A DNA stretch of 64,000 bases from contig CAMUZA010000001.1 of the NCBI GenBank assembly GCA_947165085.1, positions 50,947 to 114,946 on the forward strand, given 5' to 3'. The notes under the pieces were generated by a model. That model made no database searches. It was given only the letters and a program-made list of their open reading frames with translations, and was not told the DNA's origin. Below are positions 8,824-18,200 of the stretch, in pieces. The position numbers and the translations under genes were made by a program. Positions within the stretch are counted from its first letter, which is position 1; every line of letters starts with the position of its first letter. This DNA is from an uncultured Clostridia bacterium (GTDB lineage: Bacteria; Bacillota; Clostridia; Oscillospirales; Oscillospiraceae).

Positions 8824-8913
8824 GCAAGGCGTCGCTGCAAGCGGGATTCCCTCCGCGCAAACGCATGCCGTTCCCCTCAAAATCCCCCTTTTGATAAATC
8901 GGCGCCGCGTCAG

Positions 8914-8929
8914 CAATACGACTGTCTCA
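8914..8929 (-). repeat. att-like core site 1 (ancestral rlmD 3' end)
   Basis: Plus-strand CAATACGACTGTCTCA, identical over 16 bp to site 3 (10071-10086). On the minus strand it encodes ETVVL, the RlmD C-terminal motif, followed by LTRR and then the chromosomal promoter at 8795-8823. Confidence 0.75.
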
Positions 8930-9346
8930 ATACCTCGACAGGCGCAAAAACCATTTATTCCAACACTATTTTGAACAGTTCTTGCCATATAGCTGGCGGT
9001 TCCGAGCGTCACGACCCGGCAGCCCTTCTCTCTTGCAATGCGCTTGACTTCGCGGATGATCATGGAGCCGAGCACGTGATGACGGTAGCGTTCATCCACC
9101 CAAAGCGTTTCAAGAAACATTCTCGACCAGTGGTATTCGTATGCCTCCGCGATACAACCGCCGATGATCTCGCCGTTTTCGTTCTCGACCTTGAGAACGA
9201 AATCTTCGGCCTCCGCGTCAACTTCGCGCGGCACGATCTCATTGATCTTTTTGCCGATATATGCGGTGTCTTCTTTTGTCAGATCCTCCATTCTGTAATC
9301 CATTTATTCTCCTTCTTCTCCGCAAAACCAGATTTGTTCATTGTCT

Positions 9347-9442
9347 TCATCTGTTTTTCAGATAATCCGCCTTCTTCGGTTCGCGCGGCACTGAAATGAA
9401 ATCTTTCTTTTGACGGTACAAGCAGCATACCGTCTCGACGTG
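9347..9442 (-). other. Orphan rlmD 3'-end fragment (alternative C-terminal tail)
   Basis: Reading from 9442 leftwards gives 31 codons: HVETVCCLYRQKKDF, then ISVPREPKKADYLKNR and a stop. HVETV is the conserved end of RlmD; the rest is a tail with no start codon of its own. It begins exactly at att-like site 2, as expected if an excised or former insertion offered a replacement 3' end for rlmD. The truncated GNAT gene starts 44 bases further on. Confidence 0.65.
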
Positions 9443-9443
9443 C
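9427..9443 (-). repeat. att-like core site 2
   Basis: ATACCGTCTCGACGTGC on plus; 16 of 17 bases match site 4 inside rlmD (23079-23095). It is a direct repeat of sites 1, 3 and 4 around the shared core AC[C/T]GTCTC. Confidence 0.75.
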
Positions 9444-9454
9444 CTTGGGACAAT

Positions 9455-9484
9455 AGCGTGAATAAAACGGTGTCTATTCACGCT
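9455..9484. repeat. Perfect 10-bp inverted repeat in the arm of att-like site 2
   Basis: AGCGTGAATA / TATTCACGCT with a 10-base loop, 12 bp from the site-2 core, between the 129-aa gene and the rlmD fragment. No T run follows on either strand, so it is more likely a recombinase-binding or structural element than a terminator. The rest of 9485-9592 holds no recognisable gene. Confidence 0.5.
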
Positions 9485-9592
9485 GATAACTCAACCGTCC
9501 TCGTGGCTTAGTTACCATTTCTAAAACGGTAGAGACAATAGCGAAGATATTAAGTCTAACCAGAATCTGTTCGAAAACAAGGATAGAAGCCG

Positions 9593-9982
9593 TCAAGGCG
9601 AAACGATTCGCCACTTCATCACCTTAGAAATAACAAAATTGGAATCGCGTAAAGAGTCAGGTTCAGTCGAAAGATCCCCACACCAAGTTACATATCCGTC
9701 CTTCGAAAAGGATATCGATGAATCCAGTAGTTCATAGTCGGCATCTTTAATTTGAAAATCCTTTATGCTTTCAAAAACAATTTCAACAAGCGTATCATAG
9801 ATGCTCGTAACCATGACACAAAGGACCAGCTTTGTCTTTTCAGGGTCAATATATATTGGATTGCCCCAGGTATAGCCTTGATGTTGATAATTAACTGAGA
9901 CAATATATCCATCATGCAATCCGTTCGCTTCCGCTAAAAAAGCTGCGGCATCTTTCTCATCGGTTATTATACGATAATCCAT
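9593..9982 (-). CDS. Hypothetical cassette protein, 129 aa
   Basis: Small acidic soluble protein beginning 'MDYRIITDEKDAAAFL', with 'GLHDGYIVSVNY' near residue 21 and a C-terminal 'VISKVMKWRIV'. I recall similar uncharacterised Clostridial proteins with an 'HD' in this position, but no function is known. CACAGGAGGATCAGATGA precedes the ATG. It is the only gene between att-like sites 2 and 3, so it looks like a passenger of its own small module. Its AT content is clearly higher than the flanking chromosome, which supports transfer. Confidence 0.7.
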   Translation of the reverse strand: MDYRIITDEKDAAAFLAEANGLHDGYIVSVNYQHQGYTWGNPIYIDPEKTKLVLCVMVTSIYDTLVEIVFESIKDFQIKDADYELLDSSISFSKDGYVTWCGDLSTEPDSLRDSNFVISKVMKWRIVSP

Positions 9983-10049
9983 TCATCTGATCCTCCTGTG
10001 CTATGATTCTCCCTTGCTATTCTAATTACATAATCCATATAATCTGTAG

Positions 10050-11753
10050 TCACGACCCGGCTCGAGTAATCAATACGACTGTCTCATCTTCGCCGCCGGT
10101 AGTTCTGACAAACAGCGCGCCGCTTTCGCCGTCATAGGTTACCGGGAAAGAGAAGTGGATCGTTTTTATCATCTGCCCGTCTGCGCGTTTGCCCCTCTGC
10201 GGTGTGTTGATCTCGATCGAGGAAATCATCGCCCGCAGAAGCTCCTTTTTATCCTCCGGCGTCATGACGTCGTAGTACTCTCGGAATCCTTCCAGCATTT
10301 CAAGAATCGCTTCTTTTGTCATCGCAGTTTTTTCTACCATGGCGATTTCGTCGTTGATTTCCTCCAGCCGCGAATTCGCGTCGTCGAGCTTGTCATAAAT
10401 ATCATCTAACACACGGGTCAAACTGTCAACCATTTTTTCATAATGTTTGTCGTCCGCGTCCAATTCTGACATCCGCTTTTCCGTTTGCAGGAGGTTGTTC
10501 CCGTATTTTCTGCGTTCGGCTTCGACGCCGTCCCGCTTCTTTTTGAGCAGTTCGAGATCCGTTTCTCTGTCGATCTTTTTTGAAATCAATTCGACGAATT
10601 CCGGGATCGTCACCATCGCGGCGATCACGTCACGCACCTCTTTTTCCAGCTTGGTGCCGCTGTAATACTTATTTGCCAGCGAGCAAGTGATTCCGTTGAG
10701 ATCCCGTCCGGAAATGCAGCGGTAGGAGATATACCGCGGGTAGAATCCTTCTTTTCCGTTCTTTCTCGGTCTCTGGCGCGCGGAATAACCATAGAGGCGT
10801 TTGCCGCAGTCCGGGCAAATGATCAGCCCGGTCAGCGGATAAACGTTGGTGCTGTCGCTTCTGGTTTTTCTGTGCGCGGCGCGTTTTGAAAGAAGACTCT
10901 GCGCTTTGGCAAAGGTCTCTTTTGATACGATCGCCTCGTGCAGACCGTCGGCCATGATGATCTTGCTCTCGTCGTCCTGTTTAACGACCTTGGTTTCGTT
11001 GTTCGTGCCTTCGACCTTCACAGTATGCCGCCGACCGTAGGCGATCGTGCCCGCGTAGGCCGGATTCTTCAGGATGCCGCGGATCGCCCTGCCGGTAAAG
11101 CCGGAGAATTTCGTATTTCCGCGCCGTTCCCGCGTCACGTTTTCGTCGTTCAGTTTTCTCGCAATGTACTGAATGCTCTGTCCTTCCTCCGTATAGAGCC
11201 GGAAGATTTCCTTGACGATCTCGGCTTCTGCCGGATCGAGTACGAGCTTTTTGTTTTCCAAAGAATACCCGAACGGAGGCTGCGCTCCGTTCCACAATCC
11301 GCTTCGCGCTTTCTGCTGTCTGCCCGCAAGCGTCTGCTCATGGATGTTTTCAAGCTCGACCTCGGCGACCGCGCCCATAATATTTGCGATCATCTTGCCG
11401 GTCACCGTGGACGTGTCGATTCCGTCCTTAACGCCCAACAGCCCGACGCCGTAGCTTGCAAGCTCCTGCAGATACTTCGCCGTGTCGCTCGTGTTTCTGG
11501 CAAAACGGGACAGTTTGAACACAAGAACATACCTTATGTTGTCTTTCTTGCTTCGGATATCGTCCATCATCTGATTGAAGGCCGGGCGCTGCTCGGCGTT
11601 TTTGCCGGATTTGCCCTCATCAGAGTATTTCCCCACGATATTGATGCCCCGCTGCCTGGCAAACGCTTTGATTTCTTCCTCCTGCGCGTCAAGCGAAAAC
11701 CCATCCACTTGGATAAGCGTAGAAACACGGGTATAGATATACGCGTTCTCCAA
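10050..11753 (-). CDS. Large serine recombinase (integrase of the rlmD island)
   Basis: A 567-residue site-specific recombinase. The N-terminal resolvase domain (about 1-145) has 'YIYTRVSTLIQ' with the nucleophilic Ser, 'VLVFKLSRFARN' and 'MGAVAEVELENI'. The 'Recombinase' domain ('PPFGYSLENKKLVLDPAEAEIVKEIF' region, about 150-270) follows, then a zinc ribbon (CPDCGKRLYGY ... CRC/C, about 310-375) and a long coiled coil (about 385-490). I prefer the TTG start at 11753 (MENAYIYTRVST), which has AAAGGAG nine bases upstream; an ATG at 11789 has no ribosome site. The C-terminus 'ETVVLITRAGS' equals an RlmD-like tail and contains att-like site 3, so its last codons are supplied by the attachment junction. 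It would insert and excise the element at rlmD. Confidence 0.9.
   Translation of the reverse strand: MENAYIYTRVSTLIQVDGFSLDAQEEEIKAFARQRGINIVGKYSDEGKSGKNAEQRPAFNQMMDDIRSKKDNIRYVLVFKLSRFARNTSDTAKYLQELASYGVGLLGVKDGIDTSTVTGKMIANIMGAVAEVELENIHEQTLAGRQQKARSGLWNGAQPPFGYSLENKKLVLDPAEAEIVKEIFRLYTEEGQSIQYIARKLNDENVTRERRGNTKFSGFTGRAIRGILKNPAYAGTIAYGRRHTVKVEGTNNETKVVKQDDESKIIMADGLHEAIVSKETFAKAQSLLSKRAAHRKTRSDSTNVYPLTGLIICPDCGKRLYGYSARQRPRKNGKEGFYPRYISYRCISGRDLNGITCSLANKYYSGTKLEKEVRDVIAAMVTIPEFVELISKKIDRETDLELLKKKRDGVEAERRKYGNNLLQTEKRMSELDADDKHYEKMVDSLTRVLDDIYDKLDDANSRLEEINDEIAMVEKTAMTKEAILEMLEGFREYYDVMTPEDKKELLRAMISSIEINTPQRGKRADGQMIKTIHFSFPVTYDGESGALFVRTTGGEDETVVLITRAGS
10071..10086 (-). repeat. att-like core site 3 inside the recombinase 3' end
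   Basis: CAATACGACTGTCTCA on plus, identical to site 1 (8914-8929). It lies in the codons for ETVVL of the recombinase, 20 bases before its stop. Recombinase gene ends next to, or in, the att site are usual for serine-integrase elements. Confidence 0.75.
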
Positions 11754-11833
11754 AGCCGTCCGCTCCTTTCCGTTTGAATCATAGTGCAATTTCTGTTTTG
11801 CGTTTTGTTAGCAGTATTTCATTTTTCAATTAT

Positions 11834-11862
11834 ATAATAGACGATGACATAAATTATTTCAA
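11834..11862 (-). promoter_or_regulatory. Promoter of the serine recombinase
   Basis: On the minus strand TTGAAA (11857-11862), 17-base spacer, TATTAT (11834-11839), about 80 bases before the TTG start at 11753. The only frame over this region on this strand (65 codons to 12016) is dismissed because it contains the promoter. Confidence 0.55.
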
Positions 11863-12232
11863 GTGCCAATCTATATGCATTGGAAAAACGTCTTGCCTGC
11901 CTTTCCAATTTGGCGTATTCGTCCCAAATTCGCAAGCAGCGCCTGCTTCGCAGTGAAGCAGGCGCTGTGGTTCTCGGTGTATAGTTGTTTTTATTTTGCG
12001 TGCGCAACGGTCTCAATATAAGAGCATTCGTCTCACGTAGATTTGGGCTCAGCCACTATTGATCCCACAATCATCACTGGAAATCAAGGCGCTACATAGA
12101 CGGCATATAACGGAGACAAAACATAAGTCTCAAGATTGCAAATTCTCGGATAGTATTCAGCTTCGGCAAGTGAGTAAATATTTGCAACAACACATAATTC
12201 ACCAGCTTGGTTTATGAAAGGCGCTGCTTTGG
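11863..12232. other. Gap between cargo gene and recombinase; strong inverted repeat
   Basis: A 13-bp perfect stem (CAGCGCCTGCTTC / GAAGCAGGCGCTG, loop GCAGT) occupies 11937-11967. It may end the cargo transcript coming from the right, but no T run follows on that strand. On the plus strand it is followed at a distance by a T-rich stretch. No gene or other feature is recognisable in 11968-12232. Confidence 0.5.
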
Positions 12233-15200
12233 CTATGTTTTTTCATCTACTGTTTTATTCAGTTGCTCGAGGAAATCAGCAGTTGCGCCATTGGTTTCAT
12301 AGTATTGATTATATCGGTCCAAATAGTTTGAAGCTATGGATTGCCGAGCTTTTTCAGTATAGGACTCCTCTGTCATACCGTACGCATTTATCAGTTCCGT
12401 TTTGCCTAATATCCTTCCTTGGGGAACAGAGATATTATATACGTCCCATTCCGGATAATCATACCAGTCCAAATGGTAGATCAAAACCGACAAGACGTCT
12501 CCGCGCACCGCCCAGTCATATGATATTTCAGAATACCTCAAGCCGCCTTGCGTTGCGCTAACGCGTTCTTGAATCTGCGGAAACAGTTTATCATATAGCA
12601 TTTTGTTCAGCGATTCTATTGTAGAACCACCAATCCTGATTTCCGGAATGCTATACTCAAACGTCCACTCTTTCCCGCTGTTATCAATAAGCGAGACGCT
12701 TGTAGCATACGCGTCAACAACCAGTTGCCGATCCTTTTCGTACTCGATGATAAAGCCGTGTCTGTTGGGGTCGGCGGGATAGGTCGCATTATCCGGAACG
12801 TCGTTGAGCGTCCATTTGGCCTCGTCCGCTTTATACTCAACCGTTACGATCCACTCCTGTACGCCATCCCATTCGTAGGTCGGCTCACCGCTTGCCCAGT
12901 ATGACGATGTCCATGAGGAAGCTGTGTTCAGTTTTTCGCCGACCGCTTTGTCTTCACCGTCAACGAAGAAGTAATCTTTGCTGCCCTCAGCCCTTCTTGC
13001 GCCGATGATGAAGCCAGTCTCCTGATAGCCCTTCTTCGTGATCTCTTTCGTCACGTACTTGAACTCGTCCTCGCTGTCGAAGCGCACCAGATAGCCGCCC
13101 TTTTCTTTGGCGTATTTCTGCGCTTCCTCCCAAGAGTACATGCCGCGGACATATTCATAAGTGTGCCCCTGCGGGTCGTACTGCACAGCAGGCTTCACAC
13201 CCTTGATAAAGCGCATCAGGATCGTTGCGACCTGCGCTCGCGTCGCGTTACCCTGCGGGTCGAGTTTTCCGTCGTTGCCGGTAATCAGCTTTTCTCCGAC
13301 TGCCCAAGCATAAGCGTCGGTTGCCCACGAGCTGACCTTGTTCCTGTCGGGGAATCCTGCAAAGCTGCCGCGCGCGGAAACATCGTAGCCTTTGCCGTCG
13401 GAGTATCGGTGCAGGATTGCAGCAAGCTGCTCACGGGTGATGTTGCCATTCGGGTCGAACTTGTTGTTTCCTACGCCGCCAACAATGCCGTTCGCTGCCG
13501 CCCACGCAACCGCATCCGTATACCACTGACCGTTCTTTACGTCCGTGAATCTATTCTTGCCTTCCTTCGGCGATCCTTCATAGCGCCAGAGGACAGTCAC
13601 GAGCATTGCACGAGTCATCGGGGTGTTCGGCTCAAAGGTCGTCGCGCTCATGCCGTTAAATAGTCCGTTTGATACAGCGAAGTCTACTGCTTCATGGTAC
13701 CAATCGCCCTTGTTCACATCCTTGAAGTTCTTAGACGGGCAGTCCTTGCCGCCGTCGCAGGGCTTGTCGCCTGTCGCGGGAATGACTTCGGTCTTCGTCG
13801 CGCCGCAGCGGGAGCAGGTATAGGTCTTCACGCCGTCCTTCGTGGCGGTTGGCGCAGTGGTGACTTTGCCGTCGTCCCATTTGTGACCGAGTGCCGCCAC
13901 TACCTCCTGCGCCTTCTTATAATCGCAGCGTGTGCAATGTTCGCCAGCAGTCAGACCGGTCGCGGTGCAGGTCGCAGGAACAGCGGCGTCAGTCACAAGA
14001 GCATGCCCTAGCGCAGGCACGTAGGAATCCACGTAGCTGTCGCCGCAGGTGCTGCAGATGTGCGTCGTATAACCCTGTTCCGTGCAGGTCGGCGCGGTAA
14101 TAACTACTGTCGTATAACTGTGTATATGGTCTTCATTGACAATTCTGATACGACCTTCACCGCGAGGATTTGCATAGATAGAGTTCTTAGAAATGACGCC
14201 GCCGAGGGTATCACGGATGTAGCGGATCAGGACTTCGTTGTCCAGCGCAATCTCGTCCTGGAGCACCTTACAGCCCATAAACATCGTATATCCGTCGCCG
14301 CACTCCTTGAGCATGTAGTTGTGACCGCCGAGAGTGTATGTCTTGTTGACGTCCAACGGCTCGCCGCCGATTCTTACGTTAATGACTCTGTGCGGAGCGC
14401 CTTCCTTCAGACCGACGAACATGCCGGCCTCGTCCTTGATGACCGGAGTCTGGATCGCCTGGTTGATCGTGTATTCCAGACCGGAGACCTGCAGGAAACC
14501 GCCGGACTCGCTGGGATAGGCTGACGCCCCATGCTCGAGCGCTTCCCAAATCTGCTTACCGGTCACTTTAATGACGCAAGCCCTGTTGCCGAACGGATGG
14601 ACTGCAATGACCTGACCGTAGGTCACGTCGCCGATCTCGATGTCAGCGCGGACACCGCCACCGTTGACGAACGCGATGTCGGTCTTGAGGAAGTCGCGGT
14701 ATGCGTCAGCGCACAGGTCGCCGAGGTTGGTCTCGGAGTTGCGGACCGCACGCTTGCCGGTGTCGGGATCCTTCGTAGTCAGCTTGACCTCGGCCTTGGC
14801 GACGACCGTCTCGCTGATCTCCTTGACCTCTGCATAGATCTTTGCAACTGCCTCTGCGACGTTTGCGTCAAATGGGGCTTCCTCGCCGTGCTTGACCTCG
14901 ATCAGCTCGGCGGAGATCGTGCCGTCGGCAGCAATCGTCATCTTGCCAACATTTGCAAGCTTCGTGCCGGTCTGGGCGACGGTAACGTCCTTGTCGTCCT
15001 TGTCCTTCTTCACCTCGGTGATGGTGCTGTGGGAATGGCCGTCGATCAGCGCGTCGAGTCCTGAGACATTCGCTATAACTTCGGTGGAAGTCCATGGCGA
15101 GGACTCTTTGTTGATGCCGAGGTGACCGATCGCGATGACGTAGTTGGCGCCCTCCGCCTTTGCGGCGTCAATAGCAGCCTGGACGACCTTATACAACTTC

Positions 15201-18200
15201 GCACCGGTCTCGTCGTTACAGAAGTCATAAATCCATTCGCCCGCTTCGTTCTGGAAGTAGGTCGGTGTAGATTTGACCAATGTTTCCGGCGTGGTGATAC
15301 CGATAAAAGCGATCTTCTTGCCGCCGGCTTCCAGAATCCTATATGCCGGAAGGACCGCCTTGTCGTTTACCTTGTCCCAGAGATTTGCGGAGATATACGG
15401 GGTGTTTTCGCCGTTTGCGATTTCGAGGAAGCGGTCGAGACCGAAGTCGAATTCGTGGTTGCCGGGGGCGGCAAGGTCATAGCCGACAGCGTTCATCACG
15501 TCGACCATGCACTGACCGTCGGTCAGCGAGGTCGCCACAGAGCCCTGAATACTGTCGCCGGCGTCTACGATGAAGTCACCGTCTTTCATGATCTCTGCGG
15601 CATACGCATAGTTTTCGTATGCGCCGTGGACATCGTTCGTGAAGTAGATGATGATGTCTCCGCTGCTTGCATTTCTAACAGTTACCTCGCCTGAGGTAAA
15701 ACTGACATTTATGGGTTGCTCTTCCGCATTCGCAAAGTTGGTTGGCTCATCATCTTTACGTGCAATGCTGATCGCGTATTTCCCGTCTGCAGCAGCTGTA
15801 TCAACCTTAAACGTTAGAATTAACAGCTCGCCGTCGCCTGTAATGTTTCCCGAACTCGCCCATTTTACAGTACGATGCGCAACGTCCTGCGTGAACGTGC
15901 CAGCCTTGTTGTTGAATAGTTTTCCTTTCTCAATGTTTGTCAGTGTCAATCCATCTGCAGGGGAAACCACGAGCGTAAACTCTGCAAATCCGGGATTATT
16001 AGTAATCGTTACGGGAACAGCTACCGTGTCGCCGCTTTTACACGAAACATCGCCGACATCAATAACACAACGGATACTCTGGGGGTCTGGTTTGTATTCA
16101 GCACAAATCTCTCCGCTATGTATAATTGTTGCTGAAGTTAATTCATTGTTTGGATTCTGCGGTATTACGCTACCATCTTCGCACACCCATCCATCAAATA
16201 AGAATCCAGTATTCGGATATGCTTCAAGTTGGATTACCGACCAGACAGGCAGGTCACTTTCTGTAATCGGCTCACCTAGATAAAATGCGATTCCTCCGCT
16301 GATTTTGACATGTGCAATCTCTTCAGCCGCAGACTGACTATCAAAGTCTGCTTCTATTTCTATCTCGTCATTTTTGATTACATATGCGCTTTCATCCGTA
16401 GACAATGTAGGTGGCAATACGTATTCGCATCCATTATCGACTTGAAGGTCATTGAAAACCACATTCCTATATGCTGCGTTGTTTGCGTATTCTGTTACCG
16501 AAATATCCATTGTTCCAGTATCATAGCCCAAACAGGCAACCGTGTAGTCTTCAGAATCATAGAATCTTAGGAGCTTATTCTCTCCTTCTGTCATAATTGC
16601 CAAATTACCGTCCGCAAAGGTTCTGCCCTGATCAAACGAAGCTACCAGCGAACCGTTTTTATCATAAACAGAGACATTTACCGGGCAGTGGATACTATAT
16701 TCACTTTTTGCCGATTCCATTGACTCGAGCGTTTGATTGAGTCTGTCTTTATACAATTCATATTGCAGCGGATAGTCCTCCTGCAAATAGATGATCCAGG
16801 TTATCCCGAACATAAAATGCATATTCTCTGATGAGTTTTTGGTTTCTTGAATATCTGCTTTTACTTCAGAATAATCCGACTTGTTCCAAATATGTGCGAT
16901 TTTGCTTGCCACCGCATTGTCGACCGTATCGCAGTATGCGTATGCCTTATCACAATCCTCGGCAAAGAGCGTGTAAAGCAAGTCTGTTGCTGATAGCAGC
17001 GCCGCCGCTGTATCTTCATTCTTATCGTTCAGATACGCTTGCTTCATGCTGTTGAACGTTTCCTTTGCCAGGCTTTCAAACTCAAGCGTTGCCAGCATGG
17101 TATAATAGTGTTCCACCAAAGAATCAGAGGAAAACAGCAGATTGGAAATCAGCTTTCCGCCTTTATATGCTGCCAAAAGAACCGCCAGATGCGGAAGTGC
17201 AACAGAAGCTTTCGCTTTTACGCAATCCCACAGCTTGTCAAAGCAAAGGCTCAGCCCGAATCTGCCGCCAATTGTAACGAAGTATTCCGTAAACAACAAT
17301 TCTTCCATGTCTGCCGAGGCAACGTTGAATATATTGATGCAATCCTTAATTGCAAGCTGCAGCTCTCGCTTTGCGCCGTTTTTCACTGCGGTATCATAAA
17401 GGTCCTCAAGCACGACCTTCATCGACTCTGACATTTCACAGAATTTGTAGTAGGTGCAAATTCGCTCTATAAGGGTCTCCAAACAGTCGGCGCTTTTAAA
17501 CAGCATATCCCAATTACTCAGGACTTTGTTGATTGACGTCAGATCGGGCTGCTTAACTTTTTCAAATGTCTCAGGAATCATTTCAATGAGTTTTGCTTGA
17601 CGATCTGGCGGCAGCGCCTGAAAGCTTTGTTTGGACAGTATGTCCAGATTATATGCGGAATACATCAAATCAGCAATGGAAGACGTTGTTGCTTTTGATA
17701 GCGCTGTGATTTCCTTGCATTGGTCAGCATAACCGATTTCAACAGAGGCAGAAAGCGCGTTTAAAATGATTGCGGAATACATATCCTTCTCGCTGAAACT
17801 GAGTGTTTCCGCAAGAGAAGAGGGGTCGTCAACAGCATCCCAAATTGTGGTGAGCGTCTTCCATGCCGCAGCAGTATCAGCAAAGCCTGTGTCTGCTAAT
17901 ACAGAGCGCATCATACCACACGGTGTTTCTACGTTTGTCAGCCAAGCAAGCTGCTCTGCTTCCGGCGTGCCAGTGCACAGCAAACGATCCGCGCGGTACA
18001 TATTCTCACAAAACACGTTAATGTCCGACGGAGTTACAGTGACAATATTTGCTCCGCAGCGGGTGCAGACGCCGTTTACGAAGTTGTGCCCTGTAGCCGG
18101 AATCGTTAAGGTCTCGGGATCAATGGCATTACAAACAGTACAGTAACGAATCTGTTCGCCATCCGTCGTGCAGGTCGCAGGCGCGCCCACAGTCCACGCT

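Larger units (their letters stand above)
8788..9303 (-). pseudogene. GNAT acetyltransferase, 3'-truncated and fused to rlmD-tail sequence
   Basis: Residues 1-107 are a clear GNAT N-acetyltransferase: 'ENGEIIGGCIAE', 'WSRMFLETLWVDERYRHHVLGSMII' (acetyl-CoA loop, degenerate: R-H-H-V-L-G instead of the usual R-G-x-G-x-G) and 'CRVVTLGTASY'. After that the homology stops. The frame runs through about 60 AT-rich bases into 'IETVVLLTRR', which is the C-terminal motif of RlmD, and ends at 8788. The last alpha/beta unit of the fold is missing, so the protein is probably inactive or vestigial. Ribosome site AGAAGGAGAATAA before the ATG. The truncation coincides with att-like site 1 and probably records an element deletion or insertion. 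Confidence 0.7.

Noticed and set aside
8788..8990. C-terminal part of the GNAT frame as a genuine novel GNAT ending
   Set aside because: The sequence equals an rlmD 3' end plus the next gene's promoter, so the frame continues there only by chance.
11819..12016. 65-codon minus-strand frame between recombinase and cargo gene
   Set aside because: It covers the recombinase promoter and the 13-bp inverted repeat, has no ribosome site, and its composition is not protein-like.
12001..12024. CAACGGTCTCAATATA as a fifth att-like core
   Set aside because: It shares only GGTCTCAA with the cores, does not encode the ETV motif, and lies inside the element away from any gene end.
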